DNA of 64,000 nucleotides from Coenobita brevimanus (Eukaryota > Arthropoda > Malacostraca > Decapoda > Coenobitidae), in NCBI GenBank assembly GCA_032717465.1, contig CM064732.1, positions 23,301,924 through 23,365,923 on the forward strand, given 5' to 3'. Position 1 is the first letter of the stretch. Every line of letters starts with the position of its first letter. Under the pieces are notes generated by a model. It was not told the origin of the DNA. It worked only from the letters and a program-made list of their open reading frames with translations, and ran no database searches. Positions 11,390 through 23,221 of the stretch are shown here, one piece after another. Position numbers and translations under genes: made by a program.

Positions 11390-12850
11390 CCGTTATCTAA
11401 CATTTATCAAATTAATTTCCATCTGCCATTTTTCTCTCCAGTTCATTAACTTTTCCAGGTCATTCTGTATTGAGTTACAGTCTGCTTTGTACAGTGGAGT
11501 CTCTTTTTATCTGAAATTCCTTTAACCGTAATATGCCATTGACCGTAATATGCCATTAACCGTAAGTTTGACTAAAACGTTCTTATTTCGATTAACCGCA
11601 AAAATCTGAAATCTATCCGAAAATTCAAACATGGCGGGCTTGTTTTGCGCCACTATCGTTAGTTTACCGTTGCTCCGCTAGTCAATAGAGTGACCTTTGG
11701 TTGTGCCAGCCCCCATCCACCACCTCGGAAGATTTGGATGATGTGGGAGATAATGTGGATGATGTGGAAATTATTAAATAAGGAAACAGAAAATATGATT
11801 AAAACAATTAGGTTTAAGAGTTTATTTGTTCGAATTGCTTACAGTGAATTAGTAATTGTTTTGGTGAAGGTATGTTCAAGTTTATTTGAGTGAAGATTTA
11901 TTTAAGTTGACAGTTTTTATTACAGTTACAAAAGTGCAGTTACATACCTAGTTACTACAGTGTATTAAGTGTTTTGGTGATGGTTGAGTGGCTTCTGGGA
12001 TGCTGGTGGTGGTGGTGGGCTAGACATCGCCAGAAATGGGTGATGGGTAAGTGCAATACTGTTCCCTTGTATCAAACATGCTATTACAGTATCTTTTATC
12101 CGAAAAAATCGATTACACATAACTTTGAAAGTCTCATGATTTTCGGAGAAAAGAGACTCAACTGTAATTACTTTGTCTCCACCCTTCATATCGTCTGCAA
12201 AACTCGGAACCTTCTAAACGAGTCCACATTTTGTAATTGATAAGAAAAGTGAAAGGAACTTGTCCTAGAACTGACGCTTGGGAAACTCCTCTTGCAACTT
12301 CTAGCCAGCCTGGTGATTTGCCATTTATCACCACACTCTGTTTGTGATTCGTTTAACCAGTCACCATTCCACGAACATAGTGTGTTAGAGAGGCCGTGGC
12401 TTTTAGTTTTTCTTGTGATCTTAGATGGTGGACCATTAAAACCCTTTCTGGAAATCTAGGTACGTTCCATCCTAGTTGACGTATAGGTTTGTAAAGAATC
12501 CAAGCAGAAGTGTAAAGCATGATCTATTATTACAAAACCCTTGTTGATTATCTGTTATAAGATTATACTTATTAAAAAAAACAAGGCCATTTATCTCTTA
12601 ACAATTTCCCCTCAAATTTTTGCATAAAACTGCTGATAGGCATATTGGGCGGTATATTGTTACGCAATTTTTATCTCCTTTCCTAAAGCTAAATGATGTA
12701 TTAACTAGCTTCCACTGAGTAGGCACTCTTCATTCAGATAAAGTTATGCTGAATACTTTATAAGAAAGGCTAACTGTCTGTGATATTTATGCAGAATGCT
12801 ATAGTAGGATATATCTGCTCTGGGCCAGATGATTTATGTGGGTCGAGTTT
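11390..12850 (-). pseudogene. LINE reverse transcriptase relic split by a MITE
   Basis: On the minus strand successive LINE RT blocks appear in order. They are a KSSGPEQIYP-like block (about 12,840), an NNIPPNMPI/FEGKLLRDK region (about 12,650), YLDFQKGFN (about 12,460), a block ending VVINGKSPGW (about 12,330), RGVSQASVLGQVPF (about 12,280), and the catalytic SFADDM (about 12,205). The next block, DLEKLMNWREKWQME (about 11,450), lies beyond the insertion at 11,492-12,164. If the insertion and one TA copy are ignored, the frame runs straight across. The family resembles CR1/Jockey-type LINEs. Several stops and frameshifts show it is inactive. Confidence 0.82.
11492..12164. mobile_element. pogo/Tigger-like MITE with TA target duplication
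   Basis: It begins CAGTGGAGTCTCTTTTTATC and ends, read in reverse, CAGTTGAGTCTCTTTTCTCC. It is flanked on both sides by TA (11,490-11,491 and 12,165-12,166). Such TIRs and TA duplications are typical of pogo/Tigger elements in the Tc1/mariner superfamily. The 673-bp interior has no transposase that I can recognise, so it is a non-autonomous copy. It interrupts the LINE reverse transcriptase relic. Confidence 0.85.
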
Positions 12851-13058
12851 CTGATAATAATTCAGCACATCATGTCCTGTCGCGTTCGTTGACTAATTTC
12901 TTATCATCCTCTGGTCCCAAGAAACTCAATTGTCAGATGGGAATGTTTACACTGTTTTGTGAAAACACTATAAAACGACTTCTTCAGTACTGTTGATAAC
13001 ATTAAGTTATCATGTACGAGATAGCCTTCCGGCTTTTATAGAGTGCCTATGCTATCTT

Positions 13059-14394
13059 TTAACCCTTATTGGCATACGTTTTTGAACCTATCTTGTATAA
13101 CATACGTTGAGTGTAACAAACTCCTTTTTTGGAAATTCAAAACACAAGGTTGTAATCAATTTTTATTGGTTTTTTGGCCATGAAAAGAAAGAAAAACTCT
13201 TCTACTTTGCTGTTAATTACTTACTTTAGTAATTATGTAAAAAGAAAAATGTTTAATGGGTGACTAAAGACACTTAACAAAATGTGCATTTTTTTTTTTG
13301 ACATAACTGAACAAAAAATTTATTACTTGGCCAGTATGATGATTTAAGATCAGAGATAATATATGCTGCTTCTCAGGTCCCGTGGCCGTGTACTGTAAGT
13401 GGCGCACACTTCTGGGTCTGGAGGGTCACTGTGGGAAGACACCCTGAAATGGGCTCAATTTTTTTTTCATAAAAAATGGTCATTTTCACTATACAAATTT
13501 TTATGACGTTATGGTTCCCTGTATATACACCCTAATGACTTTGTAAATTTCGTTTGACACTAAACTATGAATTTAAGACCCAAATGATGAGGACTGATAC
13601 TTTATATGACGATAATATGACGATAATATAAGACACAATGTTTAGTTTTCTTTTACTGACCTACATCCCCTCACAATCGGTACACAGGGTATAGCTGTGG
13701 CTGAGACACACTGAGAGGTCACACTTGATGCACTGGTGTTCACAAGAGTCTCTAGTTCTGTGTCTGACAGCAGTGTCTTTCCTGTTCCTTTTCCTTTTCC
13801 TTTTCCCTTTCCTTTTCTTTGTCCTTTTCCTTCCATATTTTCTTTATATTCACTTTAGTCTTCACTTTAGTCTTTTCTTCCACTTTTATCTTACAGTCTT
13901 TATATAATATTAGTTATAATCTGCAAATAAAAGAAATAAGCATAAGGAAAAAGCAAATAAAATAATATAGTATATAAAGTATAATATAAAGTATAGTATA
14001 TATGCAGTATATATATAGTATATCTATAATATATAATGTAAATAATATAATATATAATATATAATAACATAAGAAACATAATATAAAAACAGTCATGCAC
14101 ATATATTTCCAAAAAAGGATTGTCACACTCCTATATTAGTTATACCTGTAGAGCATACGCTGAGTCCTAAATGAGTTAGACCTGCACAGCATACGATGAG
14201 TCTGATGGACTAAAAACGCAAATAAATCCCACAATGGGAAAACAAGAGGGAGCACACTAACTTCACACAACAGGCCTAGGCAAACACTTCACATACCTGG
14301 ACTGCCTGGCCAGCATCTTCAAAGGAAGACAAGGTACCACATGTTAAACAAAAACCAAATCTGGAAAGGGGGAACGTATGCCAATAAGGGAATT
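13059..14394. mobile_element. Internally deleted piggyBac-type element
   Basis: Perfect 18-bp inverted termini CCCTTATTGGCATACGTT lie at 13,063-13,080 and, inverted, at 14,373-14,390. The left end is preceded by TTAA (13,059-13,062). The right flank reads AATT instead of TTAA, probably through mutation. The interior keeps a piggyBac C-terminal zinc finger on the minus strand (13,661-13,830) but none of the DDE domain. The rest is AT-rich. Confidence 0.85.
13661..13836 (-). pseudogene. piggyBac transposase C-terminal zinc finger remnant
   Basis: The minus-strand frame that ends at TAG (13,661-13,663) reads a Lys/Arg-rich lead, then RKDTAVRHRTRDSC, HQCIKCDLSVCLSHS and LCTDCEGM before the stop. 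The spacing C..C....C..HS....C..C fits the Cys/His-rich finger that closes piggyBac-type transposases. Neighbouring frames are also open because the 5' side is low-complexity. Only this terminal module of the transposase survives in the element. Confidence 0.7.
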
Positions 14395-14722
14395 CTATAA
14401 CTCCTTGTGTAATGAAGAAATATTTGGGGGGTTCGCTTTACATCACGAGAAATTTTCTCTCCATAGTCACATTTTGCTTTCCAAATAATATTCATACATT
14501 GCTGTTGTAATATAATCTGTTCGGTACGTTATTGTGATTTTCAGTACGTTTATACTTTTTAATATGTTCTTTTCCCTGCAACCAATGACGTCTTCAATAT
14601 TCTTCGGCATCCAAGTGTTTTGCTGGTGTGAATATTTCTCGTTATGTAATTTTCGTCTGACAGCCATCAATCGTTTAGTGAATTTTTCCCATCTTTCTTC
14701 AGCACCATCCAGCTTTAGTAAC
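14395..14722. other. Unclassified spacer with a small open frame
   Basis: Between two TTAA-type elements. A 67-codon minus-strand frame (14,467-14,670) is Lys/Asn-rich and has no recognisable domain, so I do not call it a gene. Confidence 0.4.
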
Positions 14723-15500
14723 TTAACCCGCTGTGTGCCAGCTGTTTTTAGGCTTATGAGTCGCCTCTGTGCCAGCCATTTTTTGACCTTTTTTTATTGG
14801 CTATAAATACAGATTTTGATATGGAAACAACGAATTTCACCATTAAAATGCTCACCAAAGCTCAGAAATGGGTTTTATTGAGTCCTGTTTATTTGTATGC
14901 AGGTATAGCCACTATCTCACGCTCACCACATAGGTGAGAGAAAGTCGTTTTCCGTGTAAGGTATACTCAGGTTTTTATGCTGGGAAGGTATAGCAATGTT
15001 CAGTACACTTTTCTGATTTCTTATTACTTCAAGATCTATCACAATTTGCGTGTCTTTCTCACTGTGAATGCATTATCTTACACTTACTTGACGATAGGTA
15101 CAACCTGACCTCATTATGTACAGTCCTGGTACTTACAAGTAGGTATTTACAACTTGACTTCACTATATAGTCCTTACACTTACAAGAAAATATTGACAAC
15201 TTACATTTACGTGAAAATATATACAAAATGCCTTCACAATGTACAGCACTGGGTGAGGCACACAGGCAGAGTGAGGCAGAGCGAGCATGAGGGGAGGAGC
15301 GAGTGAGTTTATGGCCTTGACAGCCTGGGAGATGGTAGAGGAACAGTTACCATACATGCCTGCCAATTTTTACCTGCGAATCTTGAAAAATGCGGTCACA
15401 GTGAATTTTTTTTATTTTAAACCGTTTTAAAACAGCACTGGGACTGGACGCAGAATTATGTCAGACCGTTTTAAAACGGCATTGGCACGCGGCAAGTTAA
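14723..15500. mobile_element. piggyBac-type MITE with TTAA at both ends
   Basis: TTAA lies at 14,723-14,726 and at 15,497-15,500. The adjacent ends are imperfect inverted repeats: CCCGCTGTGTGCCAGCTGTT on the left, and CTTGCCGCGTGCCAATGCCG read inward from the right. The 778-bp interior has no transposase domain. A GACCGTTTTAAAAC motif occurs twice near the right end. It is a non-autonomous element probably mobilised by a piggyBac-family transposase. Confidence 0.78.
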
Positions 15501-15524
15501 TCCAGCTATTTCACTGAAATTATT

Positions 15525-15877
<353 letters not shown>

Positions 15878-15879
15878 AC

Positions 15880-15960
15880 TCTACTGGTGATATGATCTCG
15901 CCTGTTATGAATAACATTGACAAAAAGATAAACAGACATATATTCAGATCATTATAGATC
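15880..15960 (-). pseudogene. Short second copy of the LINE ORF1 segment
   Basis: The minus-strand text MSVYLFVNVIHNR matches MSVDLSANVIHNR in the ORF1 relic at 16,660-17,040, so a short duplicated piece of the same LINE lies next to the (CA)n tract. Confidence 0.6.
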
Positions 15961-16655
15961 CCCAAAGTAATACTGTCCTTGTTTTCTTTGATTTTATTTC
16001 ATTCTCCAGGAAATTATCGTTTTCTCATCGAGCTTGGATGTCAAAATACTACACTGAAAAGAATGGGTCTGTTACCCCGTGAAAATTTCAGGATGCGAAG
16101 AATTGTTATGTTTCAGCATCCACTTTACTGATCTGTACTGCACTTATGTGGTTTTAATATATATTAGAACTCCCCCACCGGTTTTGTACAGTCGCGATTA
16201 TTCATATATTTTATAGCTTTATAGTGACACTTTTCCAGCAAGGTGTTTTTCGTGAGTATTTGACCGTGATTCTGTAATCATAATTATGTCAGAATTATAT
16301 GCAGTTGGAGAAACAATTACTTGGTCTCACTTTCAAATAATACTTTTTGCATCCATATTCATACTGTTTGTAGTACGGCTGGATCTAGTAGGGCTGTGAG
16401 ACACACTAAAATTAGCCCTGTTTATTCATTTAAAAAAATTAGACGAGATTGCAACACTCCTATGAGCCACTAATCTGATGCTCTCATCTTCCCCCAGAAA
16501 TCTTGTGATTGTCTACCTTTCCATGAGGTGAGGACAGATCTACATTACTCTCCTACTTATACTGTATAATCTCACCACACTTGCCCAACTACCATTGGCC
16601 TCAGGGACTGGTTTGCTAACAGCTACACAATTTACTGTCCCGCTTTCCACCTCTC
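15961..16655. other. Unclassified stretch, possibly decayed LINE
   Basis: No domain can be read. It lies between LINE endonuclease and ORF1 fragments in the same orientation, so it may be heavily decayed LINE sequence. Confidence 0.35.
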
Positions 16656-16985
16656 TGTTACTGACTAAAGCATGAACTCTCCTGCTCTATTGAGGTGAAT
16701 GCCGTCTTCAACATACAAGAGCCTGTTATGAATAACATTAGCAGAGAGATCAACAGACATCAAAACTTTCTTTCCGCACAAATATTCTAGTCTACTATTG
16801 ACCCCTGTCAATCTATTCAGAATCACAGAACGAATATCAAATCTTAGTAACAAACAACAGATACCTAACTTCCTGTCTTTCTTTAAGTTCCTAATATGTT
16901 CCCTATTCTTCCTAAATATGTCCTCTGTCCTGCCTGAATCTGCATTAATAGTTTCTACCTCAGTAACAAAGACAGAGACCGCTGA
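16656..16985 (-). pseudogene. LINE ORF1 SGNH-esterase C-terminal relic
   Basis: An open minus-strand stretch reads a basic segment (RKNREHIRNLKKDRKLG), then NRLTGVNSRLEYLCG and finally YVEDGIHLNRAGEFML before a stop. The N.RL..LC...DGIHLN..G pattern is the C-terminal part of SGNH/GDSL hydrolases, which occur in ORF1 of some CR1- and L2-type LINEs. Asp and His of the DGIH block are retained. The N-terminal catalytic Ser block is not visible. A LINE endonuclease fragment lies downstream on the same strand, as expected for ORF1 followed by ORF2. Confidence 0.65.
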
Positions 16986-17038
16986 GGTGTCGCTAAGTCA
17001 TCGACTCTCTGTCACGTCCTCTATCCTACACCAAAGAA

Positions 17039-17280
<242 letters not shown>

Positions 17281-17284
17281 GGTA

Positions 17285-17790
17285 TTGTGGTAAGTGGGGG
17301 TGCTCACCATCCACTCACCCGATGTAGCGCTGCTCTCGGATGTCTGCCCTTTCTTCTCCTCCCTCCTTTCCTTCCTTCCTCTTTTGTCTTTTTTTACTTC
17401 ATTCTTTCCTCGTCCTTCGGCCAACGGGTGACTTTACACTCTCCCTTTTGTCTTTCTTCATTCTTTCCTGTTCCTTCTCTCTGTGGGTGACTCTACACTG
17501 AGTGACAAGCCAAATGGTTTCCTGTACACCAGGACACCATTTACTACGCTGGGTGGTAACCATAAAACCAAATTATGGCACCTGGTGGTTTAGTGGGTAA
17601 CTGCTGCACTCCAATCGGATTGAGCCAGTGAAGATTTATATGCAAGGAGTGGTTGGGGTTTACTGCTCACGTAATGCCACTCAGGGATGAGTGAGGCTGG
17701 TCAGTCATCTTAAATGTCAGGAATAATTTGCCTAGCCCCGGGCTCCTACGCTTCTCATGGGGCAATGTAGGTTGGATGACGGATAGGTAT
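17285..17790 (+). mobile_element. tRNA-derived SINE, copy 1
   Basis: A ~500-bp unit shared with copies at about 20,985 and 56,128. It contains a polymerase III A-box-like TGGTTTAGTGG at 17,586-17,596. The B-box position is degenerate here (GATTTATATGC). Upstream lies a hairpin (17,512-17,542), and downstream is a conserved body with AGTGGTTGGGGTT, ATGCCACTCAGGGATGAGTG and CCCCGGGCTCCTACGC. The 3' end (GGATGACGG) runs into CTAT/TA repeats. Confidence 0.8.
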
Positions 17791-17799
17791 ATATAAATC

Positions 17800-17986
<187 letters not shown>

Positions 17987-17989
17987 ATC

Positions 17990-20960
17990 AGCCCCTTTCC
18001 TGGTGACGACTCAGAGAGATGCCTGGAACCATTGTCCGACTTACTTCATTTCTGCAACATTCGCGGCCTTTCCTCTAACTTTTGCTCTGTTGAGCACAAC
18101 CTCTCCTCCTCTAAACCTCACCTTCTTTTCCTAACTGAGACTCAGGTGTCTGAGGCAACTGACAGCAAACCCTTTTCTGTATCCTCCTACTTTCTCTATA
18201 CTCATTTCAAAGCCAAAGATGGCTGTTGTGTATATATATACAACGAATTGCCTTCGTGTTCCTTAACTCGATTCTTCTGAATTCTCATCACTCTGGCTTC
18301 GGCTTTCCTGTCATTCTCTGACTAAATATATCTGCGCTGTTTACCTATCCCCTACTTCTACTGACTATCAAAAATTCTTCGACTATATTACTTCTACGAT
18401 GGAACACATTCTATCCCTTTCTCCTTTCTGTGAAATGTCCATTCTAGGAGATTTCAATGTACACCACCACCTTTGGCTCTACTCTCCTTTCACTGATCCA
18501 CCTGGTGAACAAGCCTACAACTTTTCTATCCTAACGACCTAGAGCAGCTTGTACAGCACTCTACCTGTATCCCTGACCGCCTTGGAGAGAGCTCCAACAT
18601 ACTTGACCTCTCCCTTACAACTAATCCTTATGCTTTCACTGTTAATCTTTTCTCTCTGGTGGGCTCCTCTGATCACAACCTTTTCACCTTAACTTGTCCT
18701 ATCTCTCCGGTATGGTCTGTGGACCCTTCAAAGAAACGTCGTCTGTGGCACTTTGGAGCTGTGGATCTGGAGGCCCTCAGGCTGTACTTCTTTGATTTTC
18801 CCTGGAATGATTATTGCTTCCATGGCCAGGAGCCATCTGAGTGTGCCTTGCACATTATGGAGGTTATTCTCTCTGGCATGGAAGCATTCATTCCTTTCTC
18901 TTATCCTTTGACTATTGCAAGAAAGCCTTGGTTTAATCACGCTTGTTCTAATGCTGTCCACAACAAGGAGAGGGCCTATAAAATGTATTGGAGCTAACCC
19001 ACGCCTGAATCACAGCTTTTATACGTTTCTGCCCGGAATCGTGCTAAGTCTGTTCTTCGCTCTGCAAAAAATAATTTCATCCATACTAAATGCTCTCAAC
19101 TCTCCAACTCGAAATCTTCTCACTCCTTCCGGCACCTTGCCAAAAACCTTTCTAACAACTTTATCTCATCATCCTTCCCTCCTCTTTTGTACTCTGATGG
19201 CTCTGTAGCTATTTGTTCTATTGATAAAAGCAGATCTCTTCACTCATACTTTCTCCTCCAATTCCACCTTTGACGATTCTGGTGCTGTTCTTCCATCACT
19301 TCCCCCCTCTGACTTCCTCATGTCTGACATTAAAATTTCTTCAGCTGATGTATTTTCTGCCATCACAGGCCTCAATACTAACATGGCATATGGGCCTGAT
19401 GGGGTCCCTCCTGTTGTTCTCAAGAACTGTGCTTCTGTGCTTACACCCTGCCTAGGCAAACTCTTTCGCCTTTGTCTATCAATTTGTACCTTTCCTTCTT
19501 GCTGGAAGTTTGCTCTCATTCAACCAGTCCCAAAGAAGGGTGACCATTCCCAACCCTCTAACTATCGTCCAATTACTTTAACATCCTGTATCTCAAAAGT
19601 TTTCGAGTCAGTTCTTAATAGAAAAATTTTAAAACATCTTTCCTATCACAACCTTCTTTCTGATCGTCAGTATGGTTTCCGTCAGGGACACTCCACTGGC
19701 GATCTTCTGACCTTCTTTTCAGACTCCTGGTCATCGTCCTTTCGGGACTTTGGCGAAAGCTTTGCCGTTGCACTTGACATCTCAAAGGCTTTCGATCGAG
19801 TCTGGCATAAATATTTAATTTCCAAACTGCCCTCTTACGGTTTCTATCCTTCTATCTGTGCCTTCATCTTTAACTTCCATTCTGGTCGTTCTATAGCTGC
19901 TGTTGTAGACGTCCATCGTTCTTCTCCTAGATCTATCAAGAGTGGTGTTCCTCAGGGCTCTGTCCTATCACCAACTCTCTTCCTTTTATTCATCAATGAC
20001 CTTCTAAGCTGTACATCTAACCCTATCCACTCATACACTGATGACTCCACCCTTGACCTTTCCATTCGGTTCCTGCAACGCCTATCTCAGCAGTTACTTC
20101 ACCAAACAAGGGATGAGGCTATGGCACCCCTAATGTCTGACTTGGGTCGTATCTCTGACTGGGGTAAAAATAATCTTGTTTTTTTAATGCATCAAAGACT
20201 CAGTTCTTACACCTATCAACCTGACAAAATCTTCCATAGGTGCACCCACTAATGTTTAATAATATTCAGCTTAATCCTGCATCATCCTTGAATATACTTG
20301 GGATTTCATTCACTCGGGACTTATCTTGGAAAGATCATATTACATCTCTTGTAAAATCTGCTTCCAAGAGATCAGGTGTGCTAAGCCGACTCCATTCCTT
20401 CTTTAACCCTGCACAATTGTTGACTCTATACACGGATTTTATCCGCCACTGTGTGGAGTACAACTCTCATGTGTGGGGAGGTTCCCCACATACAACTCTT
20501 CTCAATAGGGTGGAGTCAAAAGCTTTTCTTCTCGTTAACTCTCCTCCCCTTTTTGGCTCCCTTCAACCTCTGTCTCTTCGCCGCACTATTGCATCTTTAT
20601 CTCTTTTCTATCGCTACTTCAATGGTCAATGCTCCTCTGAACTGTCTGCATGCATTCCTTCACCTCTATGACGGGCGCGTAGCACCTGTCTAGCAGCAAA
20701 CTCTCATCCCTTTTCTGTCCAACTCTCTAATGCAAGAGTTAACCGTTACTCCCAGTCCATCATTTATGCAACAGGTCAACTCTGGAACTGTCTCCCTCTG
20801 TCTGTATTTCCTGCTTCCTGTGATCTGCAGTCTTCCAAATACAGTGTGTCCAGGCATCTCGATATGATCGGATCTTGAATTTTGCTCTCTCTTGTATTTT
20901 GTTTTTCTCTTGGAGGGAACAGTTTTTGCCGACTCATAGCCTTTGGTTCCTTCTTCCTCA
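17990..20960 (+). mobile_element. LINE, near-complete copy 1 (Jockey/CR1-like)
   Basis: The ORF2 endonuclease starts near 18,020 ([10 protein letters not shown]), with [20 protein letters not shown] near 18,450 and GSSDHNL near 18,662. A linker leads to the reverse transcriptase: AYGPDGVPPVVLK, NYRPITLTSCISKVFE, ALDISKAFDRVWH, SGVPQGSVLSPTLF and YTDDSTL near 20,033. The usual Tyr-Ala-Asp-Asp is changed to Tyr-Thr-Asp-Asp. The C-terminal part carries WKDHI, YNSHVWGGSPH and GQLWNCLPLSVFP. Frames change at about 18,280, 18,550, 19,000 and 20,200, so it is not intact. The 3' UTR ends in an ATAAATATATAAA-like tail. No ORF1 is seen. Confidence 0.88.
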
Positions 20961-20984
20961 CATAAATATATAAATATATATATA

Positions 20985-21406
20985 TACCATCCTTCTTTCC
21001 TTCTATTCTCTTCTGTCTTTCTTTCCTTCATTCTTTCCTTGTCCTTCTGCCTACGGGTGACTTTACACTCCCTCTTCTATCTTTCCTTCATTATCCCCAC
21101 TTCCTTCAGCCTATGGCAGACTTTACACTGAGTGACAAGCCAAATGGTTTCCTGTGCACCAGGAAACCATTTACTACGCTGGGTGGTAACCATAAAACCA
21201 AATTATGGCGCCTGGTGGTTTAGTGGGTAATTATTGCGCTCCAATCGGATTGAGCCGGTGAAGGTTTATATCCAAGGAGTGGTTGGGGTTGATTGCTCAT
21301 GTAATGCCACTCAGGGATGAGTGAGGCTGGTCACTCTCATCTTAAATTTCGAGACCAACTGCCTAGCCCCGGGCTCCTACGCTCCTCATGGAGCAATGTA
21401 GGATTG

Positions 21407-21412
<6 letters not shown>
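20985..21412 (+). mobile_element. tRNA-derived SINE, copy 2
   Basis: Best preserved copy. The A-box-like TGGTTTAGTGG is at about 21,216-21,226 and the B-box-like GGTTTATATCC is at 21,263-21,273, close to the GGTTCGANTCC consensus. Just upstream lies a perfect 13-bp-arm hairpin (21,142-21,154 with 21,160-21,172). The 5' CT-rich part is shorter than in copies 1 and 4. The tail is (GAT)n leading into (TA)n. Confidence 0.85.
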
Positions 21413-21616
<204 letters not shown>

Positions 21617-22840
21617 CAATGAAGGTTTGGGAAAGGATACTGGATGAGAGGCTGAGGCTGGAGGTGGAGGTGGCCAGAGGTCAGTCTGGTTTTATGCCGG
21701 GAAGAGGAACAACGAACCCAATATTCATATTGAGACAGTTGGCAGAAAAGTATAGAGAAAAACCAGAAAGAACTACATATGGTATTTATAGATCTAGAGA
21801 AGGCCTATGATAAAATACCGTGACAGGAGTTGTGGAGATGTTTGAGACAGATAAAAGTACTGGAAAAATATGCACGACTGGTAAGGGAAAGGTACAGGAA
21901 TGTTAAGACTCGAGTGAGGAGTGGAGCAGGCATGATGGACAGTTTTGGAGTGGAGGTGGGGCCGCATCAGGGCTGAGCCCTTTCCTTTTTAAGATCGTAT
22001 TCGACGTGTTGACAGAGGATGTAAGAATGGGGACACCGTGGGACATGATGTATGCAGATGATGCGGTTTTGGTGAGTTAGTCAAAAGAAAGGATAGAGCG
22101 CAGACTGGATGAATGGAGATTAGCACTGGAAAGTCGAGGAATGAAAATAAGTAGAACAAAGACGAATATATGATGTGTACAGAGCAGGTGCACGATAGAC
22201 GTAAAAGTATTAGGCTGGATGGTGTGGAGCTGAAGAGGGTGGATGCATTTAAATACCTGGAATCCACCCTATCAGCAGACGGTAGTGAAGATAAGAAAAT
22301 AATCGGAAGAATCCAAGCAGGATGGAGAAGTTGGAGAGACTTATCAGGAGATTGTGCGACAGGAGAATGCCAGTGAAATTAAAGGGGAAGGTGTACAAAA
22401 TTATGGTAAGACCAGCAATGACGTACGGGGCGGAGGCACTACACTGTGAAGAAAGTAAACGAGAGGAGGATGGAAGTAGCGGAAATGAGGATGTTGCGAT
22501 GGATGTGTGGCGTGACAAAGGAGGACAGAATCAGCAATACAAGGATCAGAGGAACAGTGAAGGTGGTGGAGGTTTCGAAGAAGACACAAGAGGCAAGACT
22601 TAGATGTTACGGACATGTCATGAGGAGCGATGGACAAAGTGACGAGAGGAGAGCACTGGATATGGAAGTACAGGGAGGAAGGAGGAGGAAAGGAAGACCC
22701 AAGATAAGGTGGAAAGATTGCATAGTGGCGGATATGAGAGAGAAGGGTCTAGATACCAACATGGCATTCGATAGAGGCAGGTGGAAGAGGCTCATCAAGA
22801 ACAGCGACCCCATATAGAGATGGGTAAACAAAGCTGACGA
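21617..22840 (+). pseudogene. RTE-type LINE ORF2, 5'-truncated
   Basis: The sequence reads [13 protein letters not shown] near 21,680, [13 protein letters not shown] near 21,785 and a GVEVGPHQG block near 21,955. The catalytic MYADDAVLVS follows at about 22,050, then GVELKRVDAFKYLEST near 22,225, AMTYGAEAL near 22,420, RMLRWMCGVTKEDRI near 22,490, CYGHVMRSD near 22,605, GRPKIRWKDC near 22,700, and NSDPI at the end. This is the palm-to-C-terminus order of RTE-like LINEs. Several stops and frameshifts occur (TGA at about 21,820 and 21,975, TAG after VLVS). The 3' end passes directly into (GT)n, which may be the LINE's own tail. Confidence 0.85.
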
Positions 22841-22842
22841 AG

Positions 22843-22911
<69 letters not shown>

Positions 22912-23182
22912 TCCATAGGAGTTTTTGTGAGCTTATGTGAGCTTATGTTTATGTTCATATGTCCATCCTTGTATGCGGTAGTCCCTACGTACGAGAAGGT
23001 AAGTGCTTGCATGTGCGAATGGATTGCATATGTGACTGTGTGCTTGTACGTATGTGACGTGTGCATGGTGAGTGCCTGCGTAAGTGAATGAGGTGTGTAT
23101 GTGAGTGTGTGCGTGCACTTTTGTGACGTATGCATATGTGCATGCGAACTTTCTTTATATTTGCAATATATAACTTGTAATT

Positions 23183-23218
<36 letters not shown>
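22841..23218. repeat. (TG)n, degenerate GT-rich spacer, (CA)n
   Basis: TG repeat at 22,845-22,908, a degenerate TGTG/CATG-rich spacer, then CA repeat at 23,185-23,218. The two pure tracts are inverted relative to each other. Confidence 0.93.
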
Positions 23219-23221
<3 letters not shown>

